The notes beneath the pieces were generated by a model. The model ran no database searches. It was not told the DNA's origin and worked only from the letters and a program-made list of their open reading frames with translations. Below, in pieces: positions 35,103 to 46,390 of a stretch of 64,000 nucleotides of DNA (position 1 is the first letter of the stretch; each line of letters begins with the position of its first letter). Position numbers and translations under genes: made by a program. The stretch covers positions 43,999,822-44,063,821 of the forward strand of contig OX365955.1 in the NCBI GenBank assembly GCA_947247005.1. The letters are read 5' to 3'. Origin of the DNA: Spisula solida (taxonomy: Eukaryota; Mollusca; Bivalvia; Venerida; Mactridae).

Positions 35103-35771
35103 TTGCATATTAAGCCTTTATAATATGTAAATATGATCTCTGGTATAAATCGGCTGATAAATTATGCTAATACCTCGTAGTTGTTCACAATGTATCGCTC
35201 ATAGTTGGCGTTTTCTCAAAACCCCATGCTAATCAGAGATAACAATGTAAATAATCTTGACAATCCACTTGACCATAATGAAAATTGGTTTGCCAATTAT
35301 GTTATCCACACAAATAAAGACATTACATATATTATTGTTATATCTACTTTTATTATTTTATTTTGAGTTCATAGAATATACCTTACTTAATTAAATAAAT
35401 GAAACAATGAAGCAAGCAAAACGCAATAAACAAAAATTACTGCGAACGATCTTCCATACAGAACGCAGATTAATTGTAAAAAAGACCGTAAAGTTTTGGT
35501 TGAATCTCATATAAAGCATGAGCATCATCAGAACCCACGGTATCATATTCCGTTTCAGTAGCAGACCTGATCGATCCTGTTGCCCGTAGGAACTAACGTG
35601 ACAATATCTTCCTGCAATGACACAGAGGTGTCATTGAGACATTGAGACCGATTCAATACTGCCGTAATATAGGAATAAATATTGTTGATAAAACAAGCAA
35701 ATCTATACAGAATTATAACGGTGGTATTTGAGCGTCAAGTACTTAGTTGGTAATCAATTGACGGAGTGCAA
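35103..35771. other. 5' flank of the sulfotransferase gene
   Basis: AT-rich, with no upstream coding exon that I can support. The promoter and 5' UTR should lie here. I recognise no unambiguous TATA element. Confidence 0.45.
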
Positions 35772-35958
35772 ATGTCGGAGTTCATAGGAAAAGATGGTGA
35801 CGGAGCAGAAAAGCATTTCATTCAATATTACGGCTTGAACTATCCCCCTGATGTTGTGGGTTTGATGGCAAATAAATGTCTCGAAGCACAACTGAAATGT
35901 TGTCGAGATATTGATGTTCGAGATAACGACGTGTTCATACCATCCTTTGTTAAATCAG
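35772..35958 (+). CDS. Sulfotransferase exon 1
   Basis: It encodes residues 1-62 and the first base of codon 63. The donor is tcag|gtatgt. It contains most of the PAPS 5'-phosphosulfate loop (VKS). Confidence 0.85.
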
Positions 35959-38900
35959 GTATGTACACTATAATGATGCGTGCTTTAAGTTTTAACATGT
36001 ACTAGTACTCGTTTATTTAATTATCTGTTTAGAGTTGTTGTATTTCTTTCAAATCAATATTTTGAACGTAATTACTTTGCGAACAAATGAGTACATTTAC
36101 AATGCTCGTATAAACACAAGACCTAATTTCATTAGCTCTGTATGATATTTACATTAAGAATGAAGTCATGCGGCCATGACCATAGGCTAGAGTAACATAT
36201 TTTAAAGAACTATTCTAATATAATCAGCAGTTTCACCTATATAAACATAGTGTAAACTGTGATGTGCATGAACTACCATTTAAAACACAGCTACGGCAAA
36301 TAACTTAATAGCAGTCCGAGGAAGAAAATAGTGCAGAGGTTACTATGTCTTGATGTGCTGTCAAATGCGTGAATATGCACCTGTTATTTATGCTTTATAC
36401 AGTACCGCCACTTATGCAGATGCTAGACACTCTTGGTTTAATTACTACACATCCGAACTCGTGACCGTACTTTATTCTACGATAAAACAAAGGTACATAT
36501 TCATTATTTCTTAATTAATATTGCTGTTTTGTGTTCGCAATTTAGGTATGCATTGGACGTGGGAAATTGTGACTATGCTGGTCAATAAAACTTCAGAATA
36601 CTCGAAAAAACATAAAGAGAGCTCAATGTTGGACTTTATCTCTTCAGACGAGGTTAGCGAGCTCCCTTCTCCCAGGTAAACTTGGCTTGGTATTTATAAT
36701 AACTGTAAGTTATACATGTAATGTCTATGTGTGTATAATTATCAATTACGTATGTGTAACGTGTGATTTGATTGCGCTACTAACTTATTTTATCCACATT
36801 GATGATTGATTGTCTAGTATTTTCGATTTCGCAGACTATGATTTCTTATCAAAGTGAGGAAAAGTACACGATTGCAGATTGATAGTCTAGTATTTTCGAT
36901 TTCGCAGACTATGATGTCTTATCAAAGTGAGGAAAGGTACATTATTGCAGATTGATTGTCTAGTATTTTCGATTTCGCAGACTATGATTTCTTATCAAAG
37001 TTCGGAATATCACATATTTTTCAGGGTGTTGAATTTACATTTTCCATTGCGTTATTTCCCCCAACAAGCGATAGACAAACGATGTAAGATTATTCACGTG
37101 ATGAGAAATCCTAAGGATGTGTTTGTGTCTTACTTCAACCATTGGAATAACGTGCCTGCATACGAGAAGGTTGCATCATTTTCGTCCTATCTACCCATGA
37201 TGCTTGGAGAAAATGGCTTCTGTAAGTTGATACGTACGATGATTTCTCAGTAAAACCGCGGGAAATGTTGTTTCCGTCTTTATGTAAAACGGCTTCATAT
37301 CCAACTATTTGTCCCATTTGTATTGAATGTGTTTTCAAGTCGACCACAGTTACCTTCCCTTGACTGGTGTTATACCGGTTTTAATCTGATCGATCTTATC
37401 TTGATTGCGTAATTGCGCTATGCTAACTCAGCGGGTTGTCGGAGTGTATAAATTAATGTATACCATTTGCTGGAGGGGTTTTGTGCGTTCAGTTACACTT
37501 TGGTATTTTTGACATTTTGTATATGATGCATACCAGGATCTTTTTTATGGGCATATCTCTGTCATTATGAAATTTTGTTCATAAGGTAGGTATCATCAGG
37601 AACATTTAAATGCTTCCATGGTATCATTCAGAATTCGTTGATCATGTGTGAGGAATCTAACAATTATGCATTTGTTATAATAGTAACCGCAATACATGTC
37701 ACGATATGTATACTTATTATCATGCATATTCGATGGATGATAAAAAATAAACGGTTACTAGTAACTGTACAATGCTTGAGTATGTGTGCAATATCACAAA
37801 GTACAGTTTAAATGAAATTTAGCAACCACTGCTGATTTTCCAAGTATGTTGTACGGTTGATTGTTCAGTTGCATCTTCGACTCATAGACCATACAATTAT
37901 GGAACTGGTTTTTTTTAATATCTTGAAAAATTAAAAAGTTATGACAATTTTAAGTTCGTGAAATAGAGCGTTTTTTTCTTGAATTAAATAGGAGAATATT
38001 CGCGCGCTTGCGGACCCGACAAAACTCAAATTTTCCCTCTAGTGTTGGACAAGTGCTTTCAAAGTTATGAAGAGTTGAAATGTTAAACAAATACTAAATC
38101 AGTTTTCATTGTTTTAATCAAATCATAACATCAATCATATAACCAACAAAGTCATATAATCATTTTCAAGTTATCACAAAATGTAGTTTGGCTTTTTTGA
38201 CCTGAAACTGACCTTTATGCAAGACTATATTACAAGGTTCTTGCTTTGAATACATGAATATCAATTTCCGCAAGCAAGTCGTGCGATATCGGTATTTCAA
38301 ATTTGTGTTTCTATTATATAGCTCATTCCTGTACTGGATGAGAACTACATGCGAAACATTTTATAACAACATGATATGAGGAAAGGTGTACAGTACAATG
38401 TATCACATTGTCTAGACGGATTATTTCTCACCTTTTTTGACGTTTAATTTTCATTTTACAATTCGTATATATTCAATTAGGTGGTACAACGTGTCAATTA
38501 ACCAGTGTATTTAACAAGTGTCATAGGAATGACATGATTCTTCATTTTTATGTCTCACCTGTTCGATTATTATGATTTTAAATTATGCGTGAGCTTATGA
38601 CATTTCACTTCAATTATTTTAATGCATGTATTACTTTCCAAATCGGCAATAAAGTCAAAGTTTCAAATCTCTAAAATCATAATAAAGTATGTATACAGGA
38701 AATATAGCGGTTATAGAAATATAGCGGTTATAACCCTTCACGCGAATATACCACTTTTATTACCCCACATGCTGTGACAATCGCAGCGGGGCGCGTCATA
38801 AAACAATTAACAATGTGCAAATTAAATATGTGTATTACTTTTTTACTAAAAAAAAAATTATACCTGTTTTAAAAAACCGTAAAAAGGGGGCAGATCTAAT

Positions 38901-41341
38901 TATCACATTTCTTATATCAAAACACCAATCTGACGGGAAGAAATTAAACTATTAATCAAGTTTGCACAAAATATATTCCCCGAGAAATAAAAGAACTACG
39001 GACAAGAAAGTAACCAAGTTTGATATCAAATCCGTTCATTTCCTTCTTTGTTCAATGTGAGTGATAGTCATGTTAAAAACCTTTAAAAAGGGGGTTGATC
39101 CCATAAAGATACAACTATGAAATTTAGTGCATTATATTGTAGACATATCAAACTACAAAATATGTTTGCACATAAGAAATATCTCAAATAGTTATTATCA
39201 TATGGACAATTTTACGTGGAGTCCCCATGCCTTCCAATGGTAAAAAAATTGTCACATGTGCGAATACAAATGGGACAAATAGTTGGATATGGATGTTCAG
39301 ACGCGTACCGCGGTACATGTACATGTATTTCAAATTGTTTCAGGACTTTAGACAGTTTTGTTATATAGCATGTATGTTATCTTTTTAATAAGTCTGTATG
39401 TTTACTATTGTTTTCTTTTCTTTGGTAATGGTAGCCTTAATAAAACAGACAGACTGTGGTCTAACCTGTTGGTATGCTAGTTCCTTATACAGTACTAGTG
39501 CAATAAATGCACTATTTTATTAAGGTGTAAGGCCCTTAGTATTGGTTAAAATTCCAATTGAAAAAAACACTTACCTTCCATTTTATTTATTTAAATAGAC
39601 GTAAAACAAGCATGGTTTGAGTACGAGCTAGAATGGGAGAAATTTGTCAAAGACAATCCTACCTATCCAATACTTCAACTGTATTATGAAGATCTAAAGG
39701 AGGTTTGCCAAGTTTCCTTTCTATATATCCGTCTAGCTATTACGTATATAATTTCCCGAGTCTTCGTACATGATATTGTAATTTTGGAAAAAAAACAATC
39801 GGGCAACTCGAAATGCACGAACACACACAAATAAAATGACAACATGCATACGTCACAATTCCCAACATCTGCTGCAAGTTTGAAAACCATAAATTAAGTA
39901 ATCTGACAACACACACAACAACTACGCGGCACAATGTACAACACACAACTGAACGAGAGAACCAAAAGATAAAAAAAAATTTATGTTAGAAAATTAAACC
40001 GTTGATAGTTGATAAAACCATTAATAATTTTATTATTTTTTTATAAATAATACATTTATAGTGTAAAATCGTGATGATGCCAAATAGTCCTTCCGATTCA
40101 ATGCTATTTTGATTTTGTCTATCGATCTACCAATAGAACCGCTGTTACCAGTGGGTGGAATACCACGGAGCATTTGAAACCTGCTTCATTGTCAAAAACA
40201 TAATCTTGCCATATTTTATTTCACAGGATTTGAGGAAGTGGGTTGGAAAAATCGCAGAATTTCTAGAAGTTGACGTGTCTGAGGACACTTTACTAGAGAT
40301 AGCAACACAATGTGATATTGAAAAACACAGACAGGGATTTCATGATAAGGACGAGCATAAAGTGAAAGAATTCAAGGTTGGAGATAAACCACTGATGTTT
40401 AGAAAAGGTATAACTTAACGATTTAAAATTTATTTTGTCGTCGCATATTTATTGAGAGGGTCAGAAGTCAATGTGATGTGGCTGTCTTCTGTACCATCCG
40501 TAACAGCCGACAGGCTACTCAATGATCGGATTGGGAGAAGAAGTTTTACAGTCAGCCGAAATGGCGTATGTTTGAATAGTACTTTATGTCTCAAATAACA
40601 GAGATGTGACCCATGATATCAAATACCGGTTTAACGCCGTAGACCGTGTATCTATGTAGAGTGTTTTATGTTCTGTATTTCATTTTCATTCACCCTTTAC
40701 AGATAATGGTCGCACATCTAATGGCTGCCAAACTTTCAAAATCTATGTTTTCTTGAAACAAGAAGTATATGTGTTTTTATCTTGTTTATGTAAACTTGGT
40801 CGTACAACATTAAGAATACGACAGTTTTATCTTGTTTTATGAATGATTGATCTTGAAACATCAATAATACGAGGTTTTATCTTGTGTTATGTATTTTTGT
40901 CTTGTGGTCTAGCAACGATAATAGTACCGCGACCGTGACCGAGTGGTTAGGGCGTCCGCCTTGGAAGCGGGAGATCGAAGGTTCGAATCCCGGTTGAAGC
41001 TAGGTTAGAACTGATGCGGTCGGTTGGTGAGCCGCCAGCTAGTTTAAAAGCGGTTACCGTAGGCCCATCTCTGCCAGGCGCCCGGCAATACGAGAAGGGA
41101 TTCGGGAGGTACTGTCCATACAAAATATAGGTGTCTCATAAGTCAAGTTGGCTGGCCCTTTCAATAGAGGTGACGCTATAATAAACAAAAAAATACCTTT
41201 TTTACTATGATATATTATCTTGCTTTAGGTATGGTCGGTGATTGGAAGAACTGGTTCACTGTTGCTGAGAATGAGCGAATGGATGCTTGGATTTCAAAAC
41301 ATTTAATCGACACCGATCTTAAATTTCGATATACACTCTAA
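35772..41341 (+). CDS. Cytosolic sulfotransferase (SULT family), six exons, predicted 303 aa
   Basis: It should transfer sulfate from PAPS to a hydroxyl or amine of a small acceptor in the cytosol. Exons: 35772-35958, 36546-36675, 37025-37221, 39599-39702, 40227-40407, 41229-41341. All introns are GT-AG, phases agree and total 912 nt. Motifs: a P-loop-like 5'-phosphosulfate site K61-S62-G63 with W66; the catalytic-type His at about H111 in NLHFP; R133-N-P-K-D with S141, the 3'-phosphate site; and RKGMVGDWKNWFT at 265-277, the signature C-terminal PAPS loop. About 300 aa is the normal family length. I start at the ATG at 35772 because the frame upstream has no ATG. Odd points: the usual Thr-Thr after Ser-Gly is Met-His, and the Lys two residues before the catalytic His is Asn. 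Intron 5 carries a SINE. The acceptor cannot be predicted. Confidence 0.9.
36546..36675 (+). CDS. Sulfotransferase exon 2
   Basis: The acceptor is gcaatttag. It completes Gly63 and continues MHWTWEIV. The donor is cccag|gtaaac, splitting the Arg106 codon after two bases. Confidence 0.85.
36804..37001. repeat. 73-bp tandem repeat in sulfotransferase intron 2
   Basis: Nearly three copies with period 73 bp (markers 'tctagtattttcgatttcgc' at 36813, 36886 and 36959), ending about 25 bases before the exon 3 acceptor. Confidence 0.88.
37025..37221 (+). CDS. Sulfotransferase exon 3
   Basis: The acceptor is tattttttcag. It encodes the catalytic-His segment and the RNPKDVFVSYFNHW 3'-phosphate-binding motif. 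The donor is cttct|gtaagt. Confidence 0.88.
37296..37324. repeat. 29-bp inverted repeat, left arm, in sulfotransferase intron 3
   Basis: Exact reverse complement of 39263-39291. The arms lie about 2 kb apart inside the same intron, so they may mark the ends or internal parts of an insertion. Confidence 0.7.
37325..39262. other. Interior of sulfotransferase intron 3
   Basis: AT-rich, with no coding frame. A 20-bp direct duplication, 'gaaatatagcggttata', lies at about 38699-38735. No transposase remnant was seen between the 29-bp inverted arms. Confidence 0.4.
39263..39291. repeat. 29-bp inverted repeat, right arm, in sulfotransferase intron 3
   Basis: Reverse-complement partner of 37296-37324. 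Confidence 0.7.
39599..39702 (+). CDS. Sulfotransferase exon 4
   Basis: The acceptor is ttaaatag. It encodes VKQAWFEYELEWEKF through YYEDLKE, a region usually carrying the substrate-proximal helix and the YEDLK motif. The donor is gag|gtttgc, phase 0. Confidence 0.8.
40227..40407 (+). CDS. Sulfotransferase exon 5
   Basis: The acceptor is atttcacag. It encodes DLRKWVGKIAEFLEV through FRK. The donor is aaaag|gtataa, splitting the Gly267 codon after one base. Confidence 0.85.
40926..41185 (+). mobile_element. tRNA-Ser-like SINE in sulfotransferase intron 5
   Basis: The head has an A-box-like 'tgaccgagtggttagg', an anticodon-loop-like 'ttggaag' (anticodon GGA would be Ser), and a good B-box, GGTTCGAATCC, at about 40980-40990. 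A non-tRNA body of about 180 bp follows. It is in the sense orientation relative to the gene. This is a different family from S1. Confidence 0.75.
41229..41341 (+). CDS. Sulfotransferase exon 6 (terminal)
   Basis: The acceptor is ttgctttag. It encodes GMVGDWKNWFTVAENERMD through the TAA at 41339-41341, completing the conserved C-terminal PAPS-binding loop. Confidence 0.88.
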
Positions 41342-41451
41342 AACAATGTTGAATATTATTCGTGATAATAGTATTATAGAAACTATCTTGCCATTTTATA
41401 TTAATCTATGGTTTGACTATTGTCAAACACATTAGTTTAAGAACTTAAAAT

Positions 41452-41457
41452 ATTAAA
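41452..41457 (+). promoter_or_regulatory. Possible variant polyadenylation signal ATTAAA
   Basis: ATTAAA about 110 bases after the sulfotransferase stop. It is only a candidate, because the region is AT-rich. Confidence 0.25.
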
Positions 41458-42222
41458 TACGAATGTATGCCCATCTGAAAATTTGTCTTTAAATGCTTTT
41501 AATCACTTTCTTTGAACATATTGGCTAAAACTTCCAATAGTTAGAATCAGTGTAATGAGAATACAACTGGACATATCTCTCTATGTAACATTATTACTGT
41601 GACTTGGTTGTTTGCATTTGCACTATTGAACCTGGATTATCTATTTGAGTTTGAAGACATTGTACAAATATATTTGAAATGGAGTGGAACTATTTTTTTC
41701 GGCTTTCAAGATTATTTTAACATTTTAGCAAATGTAAAAGTAAAGTATAGTTAAACTAGGATTTAATCAATCCTAAGTGTTGAATCAGAATTTTTGAATT
41801 TTATAATGAGTTTTTTTGGTTTTTTATAATTACGAATGTATCAGTCCCTTCGTGTCGATGATTTCCAGTTTCAATTAATCAAATATTTTTCTGGTTCCGG
41901 CTCGATGAATTATTTTGATGTTACATGTTAGTCTATAAAAGAGGTATGCAATTGATATGTCGCGTTATTGCGATTCGAACTACTTATTGATTGATTAAAG
42001 GGAGGCAACTGTGACTTTCCCGTACCTTTATAATTACATGTGCTATGATCACACTTGAAATCACAATCAACATAATGTTTTAGTACATCTTATTATTTCT
42101 TGATTAATCACTATTCTCTCTTTCATTCTCTTATTTCATGACTATTTGAAAATGTTACTTAATTTAAAAACGTACAACAATTATAGATATGTAACCATAA
42201 TTCAGGAATATGTAATAGATAC
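41458..42222. other. Intergenic DNA or 3' UTR of the sulfotransferase
   Basis: AT-rich, nothing recognised. Confidence 0.4.
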
Positions 42223-42390
42223 AGTACTAGTTATTCGTCAAAAGTGTCTTCTTACAAGGGTTATTGTACAGTTTTGTGAGGACAAAGAACATAATTGTCC
42301 GATGCGAAGCCGAGGATAATTTGTTGTTTGTCCTCACAAAACTGTACAATAACCCTTGTAAGAAGACACTTTTGACGAATAACTAGTACT
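42223..42390. mobile_element. 168-bp foldback element, about 62-bp arms (family H-like)
   Basis: It opens AGTACTAGTTATTCGTCAAA and closes with the exact reverse complement. The arms are essentially perfect over 60 bp, ending 'ttttgtgaggacaaa'. The loop contains 'gatgcgaagccgagg', similar in style to the loop of the 34.1-kb hairpin. Confidence 0.82.
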
Positions 42391-43740
42391 ATATCTGACT
42401 TATACTCCGACAAAAACAAAACGATCACCAGAGTGACAATGATTATCAAAATCTATTCTGGCACAATTCAAGAACAGAAGATGTTTAGCATTTTAGAAAA
42501 TATAATTCTAATGTTCAAAATAAGCTTGGCCTAATGATCCTTAGGGATTATCTAACTGTCCATTCATACAGTGCTGAGCATTTATTAGCGTGTGAAAATT
42601 TACTGAGTAAACATCAAGTGTGCCCATATGTTATTACACCCACCATATAAAAGAATACACATCTATAGGTTTCCACATTAGTGACTGGTGATACAGGCCT
42701 GATGCACAAAGGTACATATCTGTGCATAATATTTGTCTTTTATTTTGTATTTAAAAATAGACAATCCATGAAAATATTTTCAAACAGGTTCATATAAAAA
42801 GCTTCTAATAGATTGTTAACTGTTTTGTGAATGTTAAGACAATGTAATTGATTTATACTTGAAAAAACTGATTGTATTATGATATGATTCTTAACATAAT
42901 GGCATATTTTCTAGTTTAAACATACATTTTTCACATGGATTTATTTATTGATATAGTGTTGTATTGAAGTGATAATTAATGGCATCACCGATTCTCATGA
43001 AAAAAATGGAAAAAATGTTGATGTACTAGTATATAATTCCGGTTTCGTGCAATTGATTGTCAATTTGCACAATACATGTTTCAAGCTTACAAATGGTTTG
43101 TAGTTCTGTTTCAATTGCTACCGATAATAATACTGTAAAATCATTCAATTTAGAGAAGTTTTACTCTGGGGATTATAAGAAATAAGCCATTGTTGTATAG
43201 TTGTTTGGGAGTAGATAAATTGTGAAAATTGAATTTTATGATATAGTTCAACCAAGACATTGAATATAATTTAACACCACAAACTTGATGTTTTTTACAG
43301 TAATGCTGCATATTAATCCATGCTGTGTGTTTATACAATTTCCTAGCTCCAAGTTTTATGCTTTAGGCAATCAGTTACTATGTCGTTTATTTAACTGTTA
43401 CAGATTTGTCAGTTTTCGTCTAATTGACCATTTATGGCAATTATTTTATGAGTGAAACAGTTTTCTTATAGCTCACAAAAGTGTCCGCTTACGAAAATAA
43501 TGTACACTTTTTGAATGGAATCAGTGGGCGTGTCGGAGTATAAGCAATTATTGTTCACATTGAACCATTACATTGATATCAATAATGTTGTTTGTTCATG
43601 GGTCATTTTTTACCTAAACAATCTTATATCAATTTATGTGGAATTTATTTTGAATAAACTTTGAAACTTTGTATTTGTTTGTAATAAGTAACAGTATTGC
43701 ATCACTGGTATATCTATGTCACAAGGTGACAAAAAATGTG
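42391..43740. other. AT-rich intergenic DNA, nothing recognised
   Basis: Only short frames. AATAAA occurs at 43653-43658 without a plausible linked gene. Confidence 0.45.
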
Positions 43741-44160
43741 CAACCAGACCGGGGCTCAAAACCGGGGCACTTCGCTTACAGGGCGAATGCTTTACTGACT
43801 GAGCTAGCCGGCCACTTACACACTCCCTCACCAATACTGTGAACAGGTTCAGACCGTGACATTCTCCCCCGTCATAATGAAATTCGTCCCGACATGTCTA
43901 GAGAACAAGGTAAACATGATATCGGAGAAATACAGTCACGGCCCCACGTTGGGCGCCAAAATTTTAATGCCACAGGGATGAATTTCATTATGACAGGTTG
44001 TATGTCACGGTCTGAACCTGTTTACACAATGGGAGAGGGAGTCAGCAACCAGACATGGGGATCGAACCCGCGACCCTTCGCTTACAGGGCGAATGCTTTA
44101 CCGACTGAGCTAGCCGGCTGCTTACACACTCCCTCGACCATACTGTGAACAGGTTCAGAC
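43741..44160 (-). mobile_element. Two tRNA-Thr-like SINE heads in tandem with an inverted internal segment
   Basis: On the minus strand, two tRNA-like heads start at about 43820 and 44128. Each reads 'ggctagctcagtc' (A-box), has a 'cctgtaagc' anticodon arm (anticodon TGT, Thr) and a B-box-like segment; the second reads GGGTTCGATCC. Acceptor stems do not pair well, so these are SINEs and not tRNA genes. Between them 'ttcagaccgtgacattc' and 'gtcacggtctgaacctg' form an inverted pair (about 43839-43892 and 43979-44027). A third copy of 'actgtgaacaggttcagacc' lies at 44141-44160. Confidence 0.65.
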
Positions 44161-44189
44161 CAGAATTTCCCGTCTGATCAGGGCGCAGT

Positions 44190-45285
44190 CAAAGGGATTC
44201 GACCCGATAAAATATCTTTCACATCTATACTATGAATACATAAGACAGGGGTCTTTCTTTATGACTGGCCCTCATATACCCAACTCAACATTATGTCCAA
44301 TATTTTAAACAAGCCGAATACAATCATTTAATTTGTACTGCACACTTCAAGACAATATAATATTATACGTAAAAAAATACAACTTTTATCAATACACGTA
44401 CACAATGTCGCCTGTGTCGAGCATAGAATGTTCACAAAATGCGTAAAACCCGGTTTGACGACATAACCCTGCACAGACAGAAACTAGAAAACGGCCTTCG
44501 ATAAAGAAGAGAAATCATTATTTACACACGATCTCAGGAAATTAGTATGACGATTTGGTAGAGGAACATATTTGGATTAACTCACCGACACTCGTCCGTT
44601 TCTGTACAGCTTAGCTAGACGAAAGCAGCAATTCAACAACATTGACTGAAAACAATTCGCCGACTTTTGCCATTTTGACAGTGACAGCACGGCTTTTGTT
44701 ACGAGTAATTTGATTGGCTGAAGAGTTGCATGGTATTACCCGAACACCAATCATTTTCTATATTGTCACATGATTCGTCACGTGATACTACAATGGTCGA
44801 AATTAATGTAAATATTAGAAATTGAATATCAGTTCTCCCTGAACTCGGATTATCGTCTATTTAAGCGGAACAGAAACATATAGGTGGCGGTAAGTTGCAA
44901 AACATATGTCCCACTATCAAATCGTCGTACTAATATCCTGAGATCGTGTGTAAATAATGATTTCTCTTCTTTATCGAAGGCCGTTTTCTAGTTTCTGTCT
45001 GTGCAGGGTAATGTCGTCAAACCGGGTTTTACGCATTTTGTGAACATTCTATGCTCGACACAGGCGACATTGTGTACGTGTATTGATAAAAGTTGTATTT
45101 TTTACGTATAATATTATATTGTCTTGAAGTGTGCAGTACAAATTAAATGATTGTATTCGGCTTGTTTAAAATATTGGACATAATGTTGAGTTGGGTATAT
45201 GAGGGCCAGTCATAAAGAAAGACCCCTGTCTTATGTATTCATAGTATAGATGTGAAAGATATTTTTATCGGGTCGAATCCCTTTG
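44190..45285. mobile_element. 1.1-kb hAT-like non-autonomous element with about 370-bp TIRs
   Basis: The ends CAAAGGGATTCGACCCGATA and its inverse extend into arms of about 370 bp (44190-44560 and 44915-45285) that are almost identical. GGCGCAGT lies immediately outside both ends (44182-44189 and 45286-45293), an 8-bp duplication as made by hAT transposases. The 350-bp centre has no transposase. Confidence 0.85.
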
Positions 45286-45293
45286 GGCGCAGT

Positions 45294-46244
45294 CTCTTAC
45301 TAGAAATTATCGAGTAAAGACAGTTTTTGTATATTTTCACTACGTCTTGGGCCACTTTTGTGTGTATATCCGTGTTTAAACAAATATAAATCACAGCTAC
45401 AGATCGTTTGTTATATATTTGGGATACATTTTTGTACTATTTATGCGTCTTACCGATAGAACGATCAAAAACGCTAAATTTATATACTTTTTCATGATTT
45501 ACTTTATCCCAATTAGGGCCTCAATTGACTGATTAGTTGTTCTTTTAAATGACTTAAATTATGTAAAAAACATTGTTAAATCATCTGAAATGCATTTTAT
45601 AATTGTCTTTTTCAGCCATATGGAATACTGGAATAAGTATACAAACCTGTTTTTATTGATGATATATTTTTTCAAAATACCCATTTCGGGCCTCCTTTTG
45701 GTAACAATACGTCTATAATAGTAAACTTTCTTTTATAATTTATTAGACATATAATTTGTTTATACATTCTAGTACATAAAATGGCGATTTGATTATGTTT
45801 ATTAAAATTTTCAGCTTATTTGCATTTATCGTGTCAATTAAATTTTAATTGATGGACCCTGTTTGTATAAAGGTCAAACAGGTTGTCTCTTTCATTTTTC
45901 TGAAAGCCAATATACTAAATGTCATTTTGTGAAAGTCTGGTGCTTTTTACACCTTGTTGACAAAATGACAATTTTTTGGTTCTTACGTTATTAACATTGT
46001 GCTGAATAAATCTCACTCGTTCAGTCAAATGACACACACAATTCTCCTGCCACAATGATAACAGATGTTTTTTTTCTTTCAAAAGAAGCATCGCTTAAAC
46101 GTATTACCTTACGGGGACACTATATTGGTAAGTTTCACGATTTCTTGCACCGGGTTGCTCTTCCTGACATTACAATAGATACAATAAGAACGACAACTTA
46201 CTATGAAATCTTAACAAAAAGTAGCAAGCAAAATAGTGCGGTTG
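45294..46244. other. AT-rich intergenic DNA, nothing recognised
   Basis: No gene supported. Confidence 0.45.
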
Positions 46245-46390
46245 TCTTGTATCCCTGCTCAATAGTTAGCGCGCTTGTCGTCTAATCTTGCGACCTTGGT
46301 TCAAATACAAGTGGAGGCACTCATATGCCTGCCATATTTCAGCAGAAAGCTGACTGGCAAATAAAGGCTATGTTCGGCATTTTCTCTGCA
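46245..46390 (+). repeat. SINE-like dispersed repeat R4, copy 1
   Basis: It shares 'gaggcactcatatgcctg', 'cagcagaaagctgac' and 'aaaggctatg' with 51990-52110. A degenerate B-box-like GGTTCAAATAC precedes the shared block, suggesting a tRNA-derived SINE. Confidence 0.5.

Noticed and set aside
40926..41000. Functional tRNA-Ser gene
   Set aside because: A- and B-boxes are present, but the acceptor stem is not complementary and a SINE body follows. It lies in an intron.
2157..41341. A glycan-modification gene cluster (GT54, GT31, sulfotransferase)
   Set aside because: The genes are tens of kb apart in mixed orientation, and the sulfotransferase is of the cytosolic, small-acceptor type. Proximity alone does not support a pathway.
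44050..44128. Functional tRNA-Thr gene (minus strand)
   Set aside because: The acceptor arm does not pair and the sequence is duplicated at 43741-43822 with the same non-tRNA flank, so it is a SINE head.
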